Shown: positions 43,301 through 51,509 of the stretch, piece after piece | Layout of the letters: each line of letters starts with the position of its first letter | How positions within the stretch are numbered: position 1 is the first letter of the stretch | From: M3007 sp044226205 | GTDB lineage: Bacteria > Bacteroidota > Bacteroidia > Chitinophagales > Saprospiraceae | Direction of reading: 5' to 3' | NCBI GenBank assembly: GCA_044226205.1 | Contig: JBGAHL010000002.1 | Location: 62,001-126,000 of the forward strand | Length of the DNA: 64,000 bases | The notes under the pieces: generated by a model | Told to the model about the DNA's origin: nothing | Database searches by the model: none | Seen by the model: only the letters and a program-made list of their open reading frames with translations | Made by a program: the position numbers and the translations under genes

Positions 43301-46300
43301 TGTTCAGACCTTCTCCATTACCGTGGACGCTTTGCCGACGGTGAACGACCCTGCCGACCAGTCGGTCTGCGCCGGCGCGCCGGTGGCCGTCAATTTTACC
43401 GGCTCGGCCGGCGCCACTTACAGCTGGACCAATAACAATCCTTCGATCGGGCTGCCCGCCAGCGGCACCGGAAACATCAATTTTACGGGCGCTGGCGTAG
43501 CGACGACGCAAACCGGGGTGATCACCGTCACGCCTATGATCGGCAATTGCACAGGCACGGTGCAGACGTTCAGTGTGACCGTCAGTCCTGCCCCTGCCAT
43601 GAGCCAGCCGCCGGATCAGGCCGTATGCGCAGGGCAGCCGGTAATCATCGGGTTCACGGGGCAAGCAGGTACGACGTTCGCCTGGACCAACAACAATACC
43701 AATATCGGGCTGGGCGCCAGCGGCAACGGCAACATCAGTTTTACCAGCGCCAATGTGGCGGCGCCAGAAACGGCGGCCATCACGGTAACGCCCACGGCCA
43801 ACGGTTGTCCCGGCACGCCCGTGACATTCAACGTCAATGTCAATCCTTCGCCCCTGCTGACGCCGGTCGCCGATCTTTCGGCATGCGGCGGACAGCCGGT
43901 GGCGGTCAATTTTAGCGGTACAGCCGGCGCCACGCTCAACTGGACCAACACCAACCCCGCGATCGGCCTGGGCGCCAGCGGGACGGGCAATATCAGTTTT
44001 AACGCGGCGGCGGTTGCTTCCACGCAGACGGGGAGCATCATCGTGACCCCTTCGATCGGCAGTTGCATCGGCGCGGCCGACACCTTCGACATCTCGGTGG
44101 TCACGGCGCCTGTGGTCAACGATCCGAGCGACGCCACTGCCTGCGGCGGTACGCCTGTGGCCGTCAATTTTACGGGCTCGGCCGGCGCCACCTTTACCTG
44201 GACGAACAACAACACGGCCATTGGCCTGCCGGTGAGCGGCACGGGCAATATCGGCTTTACCAGCGCCAATGTGGGGACGCCACAGACCGCGACGATATCC
44301 GTGACGCCGACGCTGGGCACCTGCTCCGGCACGAGCACGGATGTTGTCATTACGATTAATCCGGCCGTATCGGCGGCAATTTCGGGCGACCAAAACCTCT
44401 GTGCCGGCGAAAGCACGACCCTTTCGGCTTCCGGCGGCCCGACGATCAACTGGAACACCAGTCAGTCGGGTTCCTCCATCACCGTCACGCCGGCTACTAC
44501 CACGACCTACTCCGCGATCGTCAGCAATGGCGCGGGCTGTGCCGACACGGCCGCGGTCACGGTGGTGGTCAGTCAGCCCAGCGCCACCACCATTCAGCAA
44601 AGCAGTTGTAACCCGTCCGACACGGGCACGGTGGTGCTTACCCTGATGAACCTGGCCGGCTGCGACTCGGTGGTGACGACCGTGACCACCCTGTTGCCCA
44701 CCGACACGGTGCAATTGTCGAACGTATCCTGTGATCCCAATGCCGCGGGCACCTTTACACAGGTGTTGTCCAATATTTTCGGCTGCGATTCGGTGATCAT
44801 TAACACGGTCATTTTTGATCCGGCCAATATCGATACCACTCAACTGGTGCAAACCACCTGCGATCCCAACCAGGTGGGCACCACCCAACTGCTGTTCAAT
44901 GGCGCCGACGGGTGCGATTCGCTGGTCATTACCACGACCAACCTTTCCCTGCCCGATACGACTTTGCTGAGCGCGGTCACCTGCGACCCCAATGCTGCGG
45001 GTGTTTTTACGCAGACCCTGACAAACATTGCCGGATGTGACTCCTTGATTATCACCACAGTAAGCCTTTCCCCGGCCGACACCACCTACCTCTCGGGGAC
45101 CAGCTGCGATCCGAATGCGACAGGGACGTTTACCCAGAGTTTATCGAATATTCTGGGTTGCGATTCGGTCATTATCACGACGGTGACGCTCTTGCCGACG
45201 GATACGACCTACCTGTCGGGCGCGAGTTGCGACCCCAATCAGGCGGGTACCTTTACCCAGGTGTTGTCCAACATTTTCGGTTGCGATTCGGTCATTATCA
45301 ATACGATCATTTTCGACCCGACCAATATCGACACCACCCAACTCGTGCAAACCACCTGCGACCCCAGTCAAACGGGAACCAGTCAGGTATTGCTGACGGG
45401 TAGCGACGGCTGTGATTCTCTGGTCATTACAACGGTCAATTTGCTGCCCACGAGCACGACCAACCTGAGCGCCACCACCTGCGACCCCAATGCGGCGGGC
45501 ACCTTTACGCAGGTCTTGACCAATCAATTCGGCTGCGATTCCACCGTCGTTACCACCGTGACCTTGCTGCCGTCGAGCACGACCAACCTGAGCGCCACCA
45601 CCTGCAATCCCAACGCGACAGGCACCTTTACACAGATGCTGACCAATCAATTCGGTTGCGATTCCACCGTCATTACAACGGTGACGTTTGACCCGGCCGG
45701 CATCGATACGACACTTGCCGTGGCTTCCACCTGCGATCCAGGACTGGCCGGGGTATTTACCCTCACCTATACCAACCAGTTCGGTTGCGATTCGGTGCTC
45801 ATCACGACCGTGTTGTTGTTGCCGAGCGATACGACCACCTTGTTCTCAACCACCTGCGATCCGGCTCAGGCAGGCACTTTCCCGACCGTGCTGAGCAACC
45901 AGTTCGGCTGCGACTCGCTGGTGGTGCTCGTCGTGGATTTGTTACAATCCAATATTACCAACGTAACGGATTTTACCTGCAATCCGAATCAGACGGGCAC
46001 CTTTACACAGGTGTTGCCCAATCAATTCGGTTGTGATTCCACGATCATAACCACGGTGTTGTACGACCCCACGGCCATCGATTCGACTTTCCAGAACGCC
46101 ACCACCTGCGACCCGGCCCAGGCGGGATTCTCCACCAAGACCCTGACCGGCAGCGACGGTTGCGACTCGGTGGTCATTACCTACACGCTTTTCGACCCTG
46201 TGCTTTGCGCCGTATCCGCCCTGGTGAACACCAGCAGTGCGGCCTGCCCGGGCATCAACGACGGTACGGCCGTGATCGTGGTGACCGGCGGACAAGCACC

Positions 46301-47480
46301 GTTTACCTACAACTGGACAGATGGCGCCGGCAACAGCGGCAGCGGCCAGATCAGTGCGGTAAACACGCCTGAACTGGTCAGTGGCCTGGCTACAGGGACG
46401 TTCTCCGTCACGGTGACCGGCTCGGCCGGGCCCGTTCAAACCGTGGTCAGCGCCGAGGTGCCGGCCGTGCAGGGCATGAGCCTTGCCACCGACGCTGTCC
46501 TGGCCTACAACGGTTTTGCCATCAGTTGCAACGGATCGGCCGACGGCTCCGCCGAAGTGCATACGCAGGGCGGCACCCCACCCTATCAGTACCTGTGGTC
46601 CAATAGCGACCAGGGCCCCGTGGCCCACAACCTGTCCGCAGGCTCGTATGAAGTGACGGTTACCGACGACAAAGGCTGCACGGCGACCAGTCTGGTGCAA
46701 CTTACCGAGCCGCTGCCCCTGCAATTGTTTACCGAAACAGCGCCCGTATTCTGCGGCGACTCGCTTGCCGAGGTCACCCTCCTCGCCACCGGCGGCGCCG
46801 GCGACCTGAAAATCAGCGTCGACGGGCAGCCCTTCGATGGCTTGCAAATCAGCCTGCCGACTGGCGAACACAAGATCGTCGTGGCCGACGTCAACAACTG
46901 CAATACCGACACGGTGATCACGCTTTACGTGCCGACCGTGCCCTTGTTGTTCCTGCCCGCCGATACGACCATCCGGCTGGGTGAAATCCTGACCATCACG
47001 GCCCAAACCAACCTCGATGTCTGGGCTTCGCTCACCTGGTCGCCTGTGCCCGACTCCAGTTGTCTCGCCTGCCTGCAGCAAACCTGGATGCCTGATGCCT
47101 CGCTTTTATACACCCTGACCATCGTGGACAGCCTTGGTTGCATCGCTACCGCCGACATCCGGGTCAATGTGCGGCAAGACATCGACATCTACATTCCCAA
47201 CGTGTTCTCTCCCGACGACGACGGCTACAACGACCTCTGGCAGATCGACGCCGGCCCCTCGGTGGCCACCCTGGAAAACCTGCGGATATTCGACCGCTGG
47301 GGCGATCAGGTGTACCTGTGGGACGAGTCCGTGCCTGCCGATGGCTGGCCGGGCTGGGACGGCAAATCGGGCGGCAAGGCAGTTGAACTGGGCGTCTATG
47401 TTTACTACGTCGAGTTCAGGCTGGTCAATGGTGAAAAACACATTCGCAAAGGCGACCTGACCGTGATGAAGAGAAAATAA
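40347..47480 (+). CDS. Giant repeat surface protein with gliding-motility-type (type B) T9SS sorting domain
   Basis: About 2,377 residues from the ATG at 40347; ATGs at 40305 and 40314 are also in frame, but the shorter form has the best signal peptide. An N-terminal domain with paired Cys (about 30-300) is followed by 12 PKD-like repeats of about 75-85 residues ('VCAG.PV.V.F.G..GATF.WTNNN..IGL', 'TVTP....C.G'), one further PKD-like unit, 13 repeats of about 37-40 residues with 'TCDPNAAGTFTQVLSNIFGCDS' spacing (two Cys each), two SprB-like modules, and a C-terminal domain with 'IPNVFSPDDDGYNDLWQI' and 'FDRWGDQVYLWD', the type B sorting domain. It is probably a long cell-surface adhesin fibre of the SprB type. 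Repeat number may vary between strains. Confidence 0.9.
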   Translation: MQKQTFSRFGTCARIVLSLLFLSLLTRETSAQCPTVEAVMVDACGTEFLNEFLIINSGGGFNTSDIMLDYDVSNNIVSGVNNDVNTDNGNLPGGPCGIAAGSAGAYTGCSNLISVGPGVDIPANSIVVFQTSSGAANSTYNFSSLCGSGQCVYVVASACTRSAGGFTNGAGSGTRTSVFSIAGGCSQTITYALASLTGGNGAYFLPLANGGAGGYGNGGCAVPPSSAAPSPPVINPLPNVSTCGTYTLPPITGTNLPANVAYFTGTNGTGTQYNPGDEISMTTTLYIYAQNGPVGCTDQEQFTVTITPAPSVNQPNDVTVCAGAPVSVPLTGSGGTTFPWTNDNTATGLAASGTGNISFTSANVTTQQVSTVTVTPTQGMCMGTPVTFTITIDPKPTVDDPPNITVCAGDPVDVPLTSPNGSPTFNWTNNNVNIGLAGTGSGDISFTAANVVNNQTGTIVITPVENGCTGPTQNFTITVGPLPSVNQPADVTVCGGAPVSVVFSGSPGGTTFSWTNDNTNIGLGAMGTGNISFTSANPADDETATITVVPMLGLCAGAALTFTITIRAKPTVDDPPNITVCAGEPVDVMFTGSNPGANYNWTNTNTGIGLASFGIGDLNFNAANVANTQTGTINVTPSLNGCSGPVQNFTITVTPGPNVVQPSNLLYCGNAPVSVTFSGTSGATFNWTNDNPNIGLGDSGAGNISFTSSVVTTTQVANITVTPSLNGCDGTPRTFTITILASPTMNDPADLTVCGEQPVNVVFSGAGNGAVYSWQNNNVAIGLPIAGSGDLNFTTANNSATGTITVTPNLNGCPGIPQTFNITVELTPMLSTLPNLNLCGGQSVTVSLNSNVNWVNNNPAIGLPASGSDDISFTAANPATQQVATITATPVSGNCTGASVTFTITVKPAPTVLDPVDVEVCPGFNVNINFTGSPANAGFFWTNNNTNTGLDPSGAGNISFNAANVTTTQTSIVTVTPSANGCNGPVQTFSITVDALPTVNDPADQSVCAGAPVAVNFTGSAGATYSWTNNNPSIGLPASGTGNINFTGAGVATTQTGVITVTPMIGNCTGTVQTFSVTVSPAPAMSQPPDQAVCAGQPVIIGFTGQAGTTFAWTNNNTNIGLGASGNGNISFTSANVAAPETAAITVTPTANGCPGTPVTFNVNVNPSPLLTPVADLSACGGQPVAVNFSGTAGATLNWTNTNPAIGLGASGTGNISFNAAAVASTQTGSIIVTPSIGSCIGAADTFDISVVTAPVVNDPSDATACGGTPVAVNFTGSAGATFTWTNNNTAIGLPVSGTGNIGFTSANVGTPQTATISVTPTLGTCSGTSTDVVITINPAVSAAISGDQNLCAGESTTLSASGGPTINWNTSQSGSSITVTPATTTTYSAIVSNGAGCADTAAVTVVVSQPSATTIQQSSCNPSDTGTVVLTLMNLAGCDSVVTTVTTLLPTDTVQLSNVSCDPNAAGTFTQVLSNIFGCDSVIINTVIFDPANIDTTQLVQTTCDPNQVGTTQLLFNGADGCDSLVITTTNLSLPDTTLLSAVTCDPNAAGVFTQTLTNIAGCDSLIITTVSLSPADTTYLSGTSCDPNATGTFTQSLSNILGCDSVIITTVTLLPTDTTYLSGASCDPNQAGTFTQVLSNIFGCDSVIINTIIFDPTNIDTTQLVQTTCDPSQTGTSQVLLTGSDGCDSLVITTVNLLPTSTTNLSATTCDPNAAGTFTQVLTNQFGCDSTVVTTVTLLPSSTTNLSATTCNPNATGTFTQMLTNQFGCDSTVITTVTFDPAGIDTTLAVASTCDPGLAGVFTLTYTNQFGCDSVLITTVLLLPSDTTTLFSTTCDPAQAGTFPTVLSNQFGCDSLVVLVVDLLQSNITNVTDFTCNPNQTGTFTQVLPNQFGCDSTIITTVLYDPTAIDSTFQNATTCDPAQAGFSTKTLTGSDGCDSVVITYTLFDPVLCAVSALVNTSSAACPGINDGTAVIVVTGGQAPFTYNWTDGAGNSGSGQISAVNTPELVSGLATGTFSVTVTGSAGPVQTVVSAEVPAVQGMSLATDAVLAYNGFAISCNGSADGSAEVHTQGGTPPYQYLWSNSDQGPVAHNLSAGSYEVTVTDDKGCTATSLVQLTEPLPLQLFTETAPVFCGDSLAEVTLLATGGAGDLKISVDGQPFDGLQISLPTGEHKIVVADVNNCNTDTVITLYVPTVPLLFLPADTTIRLGEILTITAQTNLDVWASLTWSPVPDSSCLACLQQTWMPDASLLYTLTIVDSLGCIATADIRVNVRQDIDIYIPNVFSPDDDGYNDLWQIDAGPSVATLENLRIFDRWGDQVYLWDESVPADGWPGWDGKSGGKAVELGVYVYYVEFRLVNGEKHIRKGDLTVMKRK

Positions 47481-47528
47481 AAGTTTGCTCGGGTCGAAAC
47501 CCTCGGCTATTCTTTTTTTACCCAATTC

Positions 47529-47565
47529 AAAAGCCCGTTTCAGTTTGTCGCTGAAACGGGCTTTT
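47529..47565. terminator. Intrinsic terminator of the giant surface protein gene
   Basis: A 15-bp perfect stem (AAAAGCCCGTTTCAG / CTGAAACGGGCTTTT), 7-base loop, then more T. It ends 84 bases after the stop codon and could also serve the convergent DPP IV gene. Confidence 0.92.
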
Positions 47566-47601
47566 TTTATCAAAAACAGTATAAAACAGCCTCTTTTCCT
47601 T

Positions 47602-47674
47602 TTTCACCGCAAAGGCGCGAAGACACGGTAAATTCGCGAATTTCTTTGCGTCTCTGCGTCTTTGCGGTGAAAAC
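47602..47674. repeat. Inverted repeat of the TTTCACCGCAAAG / CTTTGCGGTGAAA type
   Basis: Imperfect arms, TTTCACCGCAAAGGCGCGAA and TCTCTGCGTCTTTGCGGTGA, face each other around GAATTTC-containing sequence. Short CTTTGCGTC/TCTGCGTC units repeat inside. It lies just beyond the terminator, 12 bases from the DPP IV stop. Confidence 0.8.
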
Positions 47675-47685
47675 TGCGGCGTTTT

Positions 47686-49908
47686 TTACAATTTTTCCAA
47701 CACAAAGTCGGTCAGTTTGGTAAACAGGTGCCGCGTGGCATTTTCCCCGTAAATACCGTGGTTGCGGTTGGGATAGGCGTAGGTATCGAACTGTTTGTTG
47801 GCTTTGATGAGCGCGTTGGTCATTTCGACGGAATGCTGCCAGTGCACGTTGTCGTCGGCGATGCCGTGGCAAAGCAGGTAATTGCCGCCGCGCAGGCGGT
47901 CGCAGAAGTTGATGGGTGAATTGTCTTCATAACCGGCCGAGTTGTCTTTCGTGGTGTGCATGTAGCGCTCGGTGTAGGCGGTGTCGTACCATTTCCAGTT
48001 GGTGACCGGCGCCACGGCCATGGCCATTTTAAAAACGTCGTTGCCCTTCAAAATACAGGAAGTGCTCAGGTAGCCGCCAAACGACCAGCCCCAGATGCCG
48101 ATACGGTTCGGATCGACAAAAGGCAAAGTGCCCAGGTAGCGGGCGGCAGCGATCTGGTCTTCCGTTTCGAATTTGCCCAGTTGCAGCTGGGTGCATTTTT
48201 TGAAATCGCGCCCCCGGCCGCCCGTGCCCCGATTGTCGACGCTCACCACGATAACGCCTTTCTGGACGAGCATTTGATGCCAGCTGCCGACAAACGGATC
48301 GTATTGGTTTTGAACGGTTTGAGAGCCCGGTCCGCCGTAAATATCAAACAGAACGGGGTATTTTTTCCCGGCTTCGAGGCTGGCAGGGCGCAGCATCCAG
48401 CCGTTGAGTTTGGTACCGTCGGGCAAGGAGAAAGTCCAGAATTCCTTTTCCACAAAACCGTACTCCCTGCGCAGTCGGCGGACGCGTTCGTTGCGGACGA
48501 GGGTGCGCAGGGTATCGTCGAGGCGGTCGCACACGGCCACCACGGGCGGGGTGTTGGCGTCGGACCAGGTGTGTATGAAATAATCGAACGAAGGACTGAA
48601 TTTGGCATCGTGCGTGCCCACGACCGGCGTAATGAGGCGCGGCTCGCCGCCTTTCAGGTCGGCCTCCCAGATTTGCCGGTCGAGCGGCGTTGGCGTAGCG
48701 GCCTGGTAGTAAATTTTGCCTCTTTTTTCATCCACCCCGTAAAAGCCCGTCACGTCGGAATTGGCTTGCGTCAGTGCGAGGGGGCCGGTTCCTGTCGCGT
48801 CCGGCGCGAGGCTCTGGAGGTAGATTTGGTTGAAGCCGCTGCGTTCGCTCATCCAGAGGAAATGCTGCTTGTCGGCGAGGAAAATGAGTTTGTTTTCGCT
48901 TTCGATGTCCACGTAAGCCGGGTCGGTTTCGCGGAGCAGCAGCGTGGCGGAGAGTTCCACCTGCCCGGTTTGCGCGTTGTATTGCGCGCCGCGCGTTTGC
49001 ACCTGCAGGAGGTCGAGGGTGTCCTGCATGCGGTTGAGCCGCGCGACCACCAGTTCGTTGTTGTAGGTCCAGTACAGGCGCGGCAGGTAGTCTTCGGCCG
49101 AGGGGCCTTTGAGCATGCCGAGCATTTTGTCCGATTTCAGGTCGAAAATATGGGCCGTCACCACCGAGTTGCGTTCGCCGACCTTGGGGTATTTGAACCT
49201 CGTGCGGCTGGGGTACATGTCTTTGTCGTAGAGGGTCATCGACATGGTGGGCACCTGGCTTTCATCGAAGCGGAGGAAAGCGATTTTTGTGCCGTCGGGG
49301 CTCCATTTGGTCGCCACCATACCGTTGCCATCGACCGGGCTGAACTCCTCTTCGTACACCCAGTCGGGCAGGCCGTTGATCACGGCATTGGTTTGTCCGT
49401 CGCCGGTGATTTGCACGGTTTTGCCGTTGAGCAGGTTTTTGTAGTGCAAATTGTTGCCTGCCACGAACGCGACCTTGTCGCCTTGCGGCGAAAAAACGGC
49501 GTATTGCACCGGGCCGCCGGTGTACAATTGTTCGGCCCTGTGGTACTGGAGGTCGTACACCCAGTAGTCGGCTTTGACGGAATGGCGGTACACCTGTTCG
49601 GTGTTGGTGCGCAACAGGACGCGGCTGCGGTCGGCATTGAACTCAAATTCATCCCAGTCGCCGACGATGCTCAGGTTGGTTTTTTCCACGAGGGTGGCGC
49701 CTTTTTTACCGGTCAGCAGGTCGTACTCGACGATGTTTCCGCCTTCGACCTTGTAATAATGGCTGCCATCGGGGGTAAACCGATAGTCGCTGCCCGATTC
49801 GGGGTAAAACTTAAAGTACGTGAAGCAGTCGTCGAGGGTAATGGGTTTCTGCGCCACCAGCCCGGCGACGGTCAAAAGCAGGAGGAACGAGGCAATTGTT
49901 TTTTTCAT
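47686..49908 (-). CDS. Dipeptidyl peptidase IV-like serine peptidase (S9B)
   Basis: 740 residues from the ATG at 49908, with signal peptide MKKTIASFLLLLTVAGLVAQ. It should remove X-Pro or X-Ala dipeptides from N-termini of peptides in the periplasm. The beta-propeller domain (about 25-480) contains 'DWVYEEEF' (Glu pair that holds the substrate N-terminus, near 205) and 'YWTYNNELVVARLNR'. The alpha/beta-hydrolase domain has the nucleophile in 'GIWGWSFGGYLSTS' near 609, the Asp in 'LLCHGIADDNVHWQ' near 690 and the His in 'YPNRNHGIYG' near 717. All three catalytic residues are present. It fits a peptide-scavenging role beside the secreted metalloprotease. Confidence 0.93.
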   Translation of the reverse strand: MKKTIASFLLLLTVAGLVAQKPITLDDCFTYFKFYPESGSDYRFTPDGSHYYKVEGGNIVEYDLLTGKKGATLVEKTNLSIVGDWDEFEFNADRSRVLLRTNTEQVYRHSVKADYWVYDLQYHRAEQLYTGGPVQYAVFSPQGDKVAFVAGNNLHYKNLLNGKTVQITGDGQTNAVINGLPDWVYEEEFSPVDGNGMVATKWSPDGTKIAFLRFDESQVPTMSMTLYDKDMYPSRTRFKYPKVGERNSVVTAHIFDLKSDKMLGMLKGPSAEDYLPRLYWTYNNELVVARLNRMQDTLDLLQVQTRGAQYNAQTGQVELSATLLLRETDPAYVDIESENKLIFLADKQHFLWMSERSGFNQIYLQSLAPDATGTGPLALTQANSDVTGFYGVDEKRGKIYYQAATPTPLDRQIWEADLKGGEPRLITPVVGTHDAKFSPSFDYFIHTWSDANTPPVVAVCDRLDDTLRTLVRNERVRRLRREYGFVEKEFWTFSLPDGTKLNGWMLRPASLEAGKKYPVLFDIYGGPGSQTVQNQYDPFVGSWHQMLVQKGVIVVSVDNRGTGGRGRDFKKCTQLQLGKFETEDQIAAARYLGTLPFVDPNRIGIWGWSFGGYLSTSCILKGNDVFKMAMAVAPVTNWKWYDTAYTERYMHTTKDNSAGYEDNSPINFCDRLRGGNYLLCHGIADDNVHWQHSVEMTNALIKANKQFDTYAYPNRNHGIYGENATRHLFTKLTDFVLEKL

Positions 49909-50160
49909 CGGATCAAAAAATTTCGGCAAGGCGAAAGGTAGTTCGCCGAGCCGAATGACCGGATGAAAACCGAGCAAGAAAGGCCTGGGAGGGGTGAAAA
50001 GAGCTTTTTAAAGGATTTTACCGGCTCGGTCGTCTTTACGGGAGAAACTGGCCCTGCATTCGGGGAGGTGTGTAAAGAGCTTTTTATCTGTTGAAAAATA
50101 AATTTTATCCTTGCAGGTCAAAAAGCCTGTTCAACTTTGATTGTACCTGAAAATACGACT

Positions 50161-50323
50161 AGAAGCCATCTCAAAATTGCTGCCGGCGCAGAAAAAGAGG
50201 ATTGCCAAGCGAAGTCAAGGCAATTTTTCGAGTCATAGTAGCGCCTATGGCGAGCAAAAATTAACGAAGAATTCGCTTGACAAGCGCTTTTTCTGCCTGG
50301 CGAGCAATTTTGAGATGGCTTCT
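50161..50323. mobile_element. 163-bp MITE-like element or structured RNA with 37-bp inverted ends
   Basis: Ends 50161-50197 and 50287-50323 are inverted copies of each other. The outer 21 bases (AGAAGCCATCTCAAAATTGC + T) and the inner 10 (GCAGAAAAAG) match exactly; only a central 6-base block differs. The interior carries further complementary pieces (AAGCGAA/TTCGCTT, TTGCC/GGCAA, TAGCGCCTATGGCGAG), so the whole can fold as one long hairpin. No target-site duplication or reading frame is evident. It lies between the divergent DPP IV and thioredoxin-MsrA genes. Confidence 0.75.
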
Positions 50324-50362
50324 TTTCCCCCAAGGCCAGAAAGTCACTAACTTCTGTATCCC

Positions 50363-51391
50363 ATGGTCGTAAAGTTCGTTTCCCTGCTGGTACTCGGCGC
50401 CCTGACCTGGGCGGCGATCAATTTTCCCAAAACCGAAACCATCGAAGCAGCCTTCGCCTCGGCCCAATCGACGGAACTGGTCGCCACAACACCCGACAAC
50501 CCGGTCGAACTGGGTTCCGTACACTGGCTGCGCGACCTCAACGAAGGCCGCCAACAGGCTAAAAACACGGGCAAACCCTTGCTCATCCTGTTTCAGGAGG
50601 TGCCCGGATGCAGCAATTGCACCCGCTACGGCTCGGTCACGCTGCGCCACCCGCTGATCGTGGAAGCCATTGAGACGTATTTTGTTCCCGTTTGTATTTA
50701 CAACAACAAAGACGGCAAAGACGCCGAGGCTCTGCGCCTTTACGGCGAGCCGGCCTGGAACAACCCGGTCGTGCGGATTGTCAGCACCGACAACCGCGAT
50801 CTAACGCCGCGCATGCCCGATTTTCGCTCGTCCACCCAACTCGCCGAAGGCATCCGGCAGGCGCTCAAACAGACCGGACAGGCGGTCCCGCAATACCTCG
50901 ACCTGCTGATCGAGGAGTTGGCGGCCCGCGAGGCCGGCACCGAAACGGCGACCTTCTCGATGGGTTGTTTCTGGAGCGGAGAAGGCGCGCTGGGCGCCCT
51001 TCCCGGCGTCATCGAAACGGCGCCCGGCTATCAGGACGGTCGCGAAGTCGTGCGGGTCACCTACGACCCCTCGCGCATCGGCAAGGACGAACTGGAAAAA
51101 ACCGTGCAATCCAAAGGCATCAAAGCCTGCCCGGCCAACAACGGGTTTCGGTCCGACCGCGAGCCCAAATATTACCTTTCGCAAACCCACTGGCGTTTTG
51201 TTCCCATGACCAGCCTGCAGGCCTGCCGCGCCAACAGTCTGGCGGGACAAGGCAAATCGCCCGAGCCTGTGCTTTCCCCCCGCCAGATCGAACTCGGGCG
51301 GCGCATCGAGGCTGATCCTTCCCGCGAGTGGGCCAATATGATCGGGGTGGCCGACCTGGCCGGAAGTTGGGAAAAAGTGAACGGGCAATAG
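50363..51391 (+). CDS. Exported thioredoxin-like (VPGCxxC) / MsrA-like fusion protein
   Basis: 342 residues. An N-terminal hydrophobic segment (1-18) suggests export or anchoring. Residues about 55-175 form a thioredoxin-like domain with 'ILFQEVPGCSNCTRYG'; the VPGC position is selenocysteine in some related proteins, and here it is a plain TGC Cys. Residues about 195-335 resemble peptide-methionine sulfoxide reductase A: 'FSMGCFWSGEGALGALPGVI' with the catalytic Cys and Glu near 201-205, 'APGYQDG' and 'VVRVTYDPSRIGKDELEKTV'. The usual later MsrA segment with 'QYRS' is absent, replaced by 'KYYLSQTHWRFVPMTSLQAC'. It may repair or sense oxidised thiols or Met in the envelope; whether it reduces MetO is uncertain. 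Confidence 0.78.
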   Translation: MVVKFVSLLVLGALTWAAINFPKTETIEAAFASAQSTELVATTPDNPVELGSVHWLRDLNEGRQQAKNTGKPLLILFQEVPGCSNCTRYGSVTLRHPLIVEAIETYFVPVCIYNNKDGKDAEALRLYGEPAWNNPVVRIVSTDNRDLTPRMPDFRSSTQLAEGIRQALKQTGQAVPQYLDLLIEELAAREAGTETATFSMGCFWSGEGALGALPGVIETAPGYQDGREVVRVTYDPSRIGKDELEKTVQSKGIKACPANNGFRSDREPKYYLSQTHWRFVPMTSLQACRANSLAGQGKSPEPVLSPRQIELGRRIEADPSREWANMIGVADLAGSWEKVNGQ

Positions 51392-51509
51392 GTTCGCATT
51401 GGGTTTTTCCCAGCGTGGTTAAAAATATTATTTATTGAAAATCAATCTTTTATTCACAAGCGCCCTATTTTTATTCTTCAAAATCACCTGCCAATAGCCA
51501 TCTGAAACA

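Noticed and set aside
43143..44888. Minus-strand open frame of 581 codons inside the giant surface protein gene
   Set aside because: Its Arg/Gly/His-rich repeats are produced by the antisense of the PKD-like repeats; no family resemblance.
47956..49941. Plus-strand open frame of 661 codons opposite the DPP IV gene
   Set aside because: Same antisense artefact; the minus-strand frame has a full catalytic triad.
50161..50323. Insertion sequence with transposase
   Set aside because: The element is only 163 bp and has no reading frame; at most it is non-autonomous.
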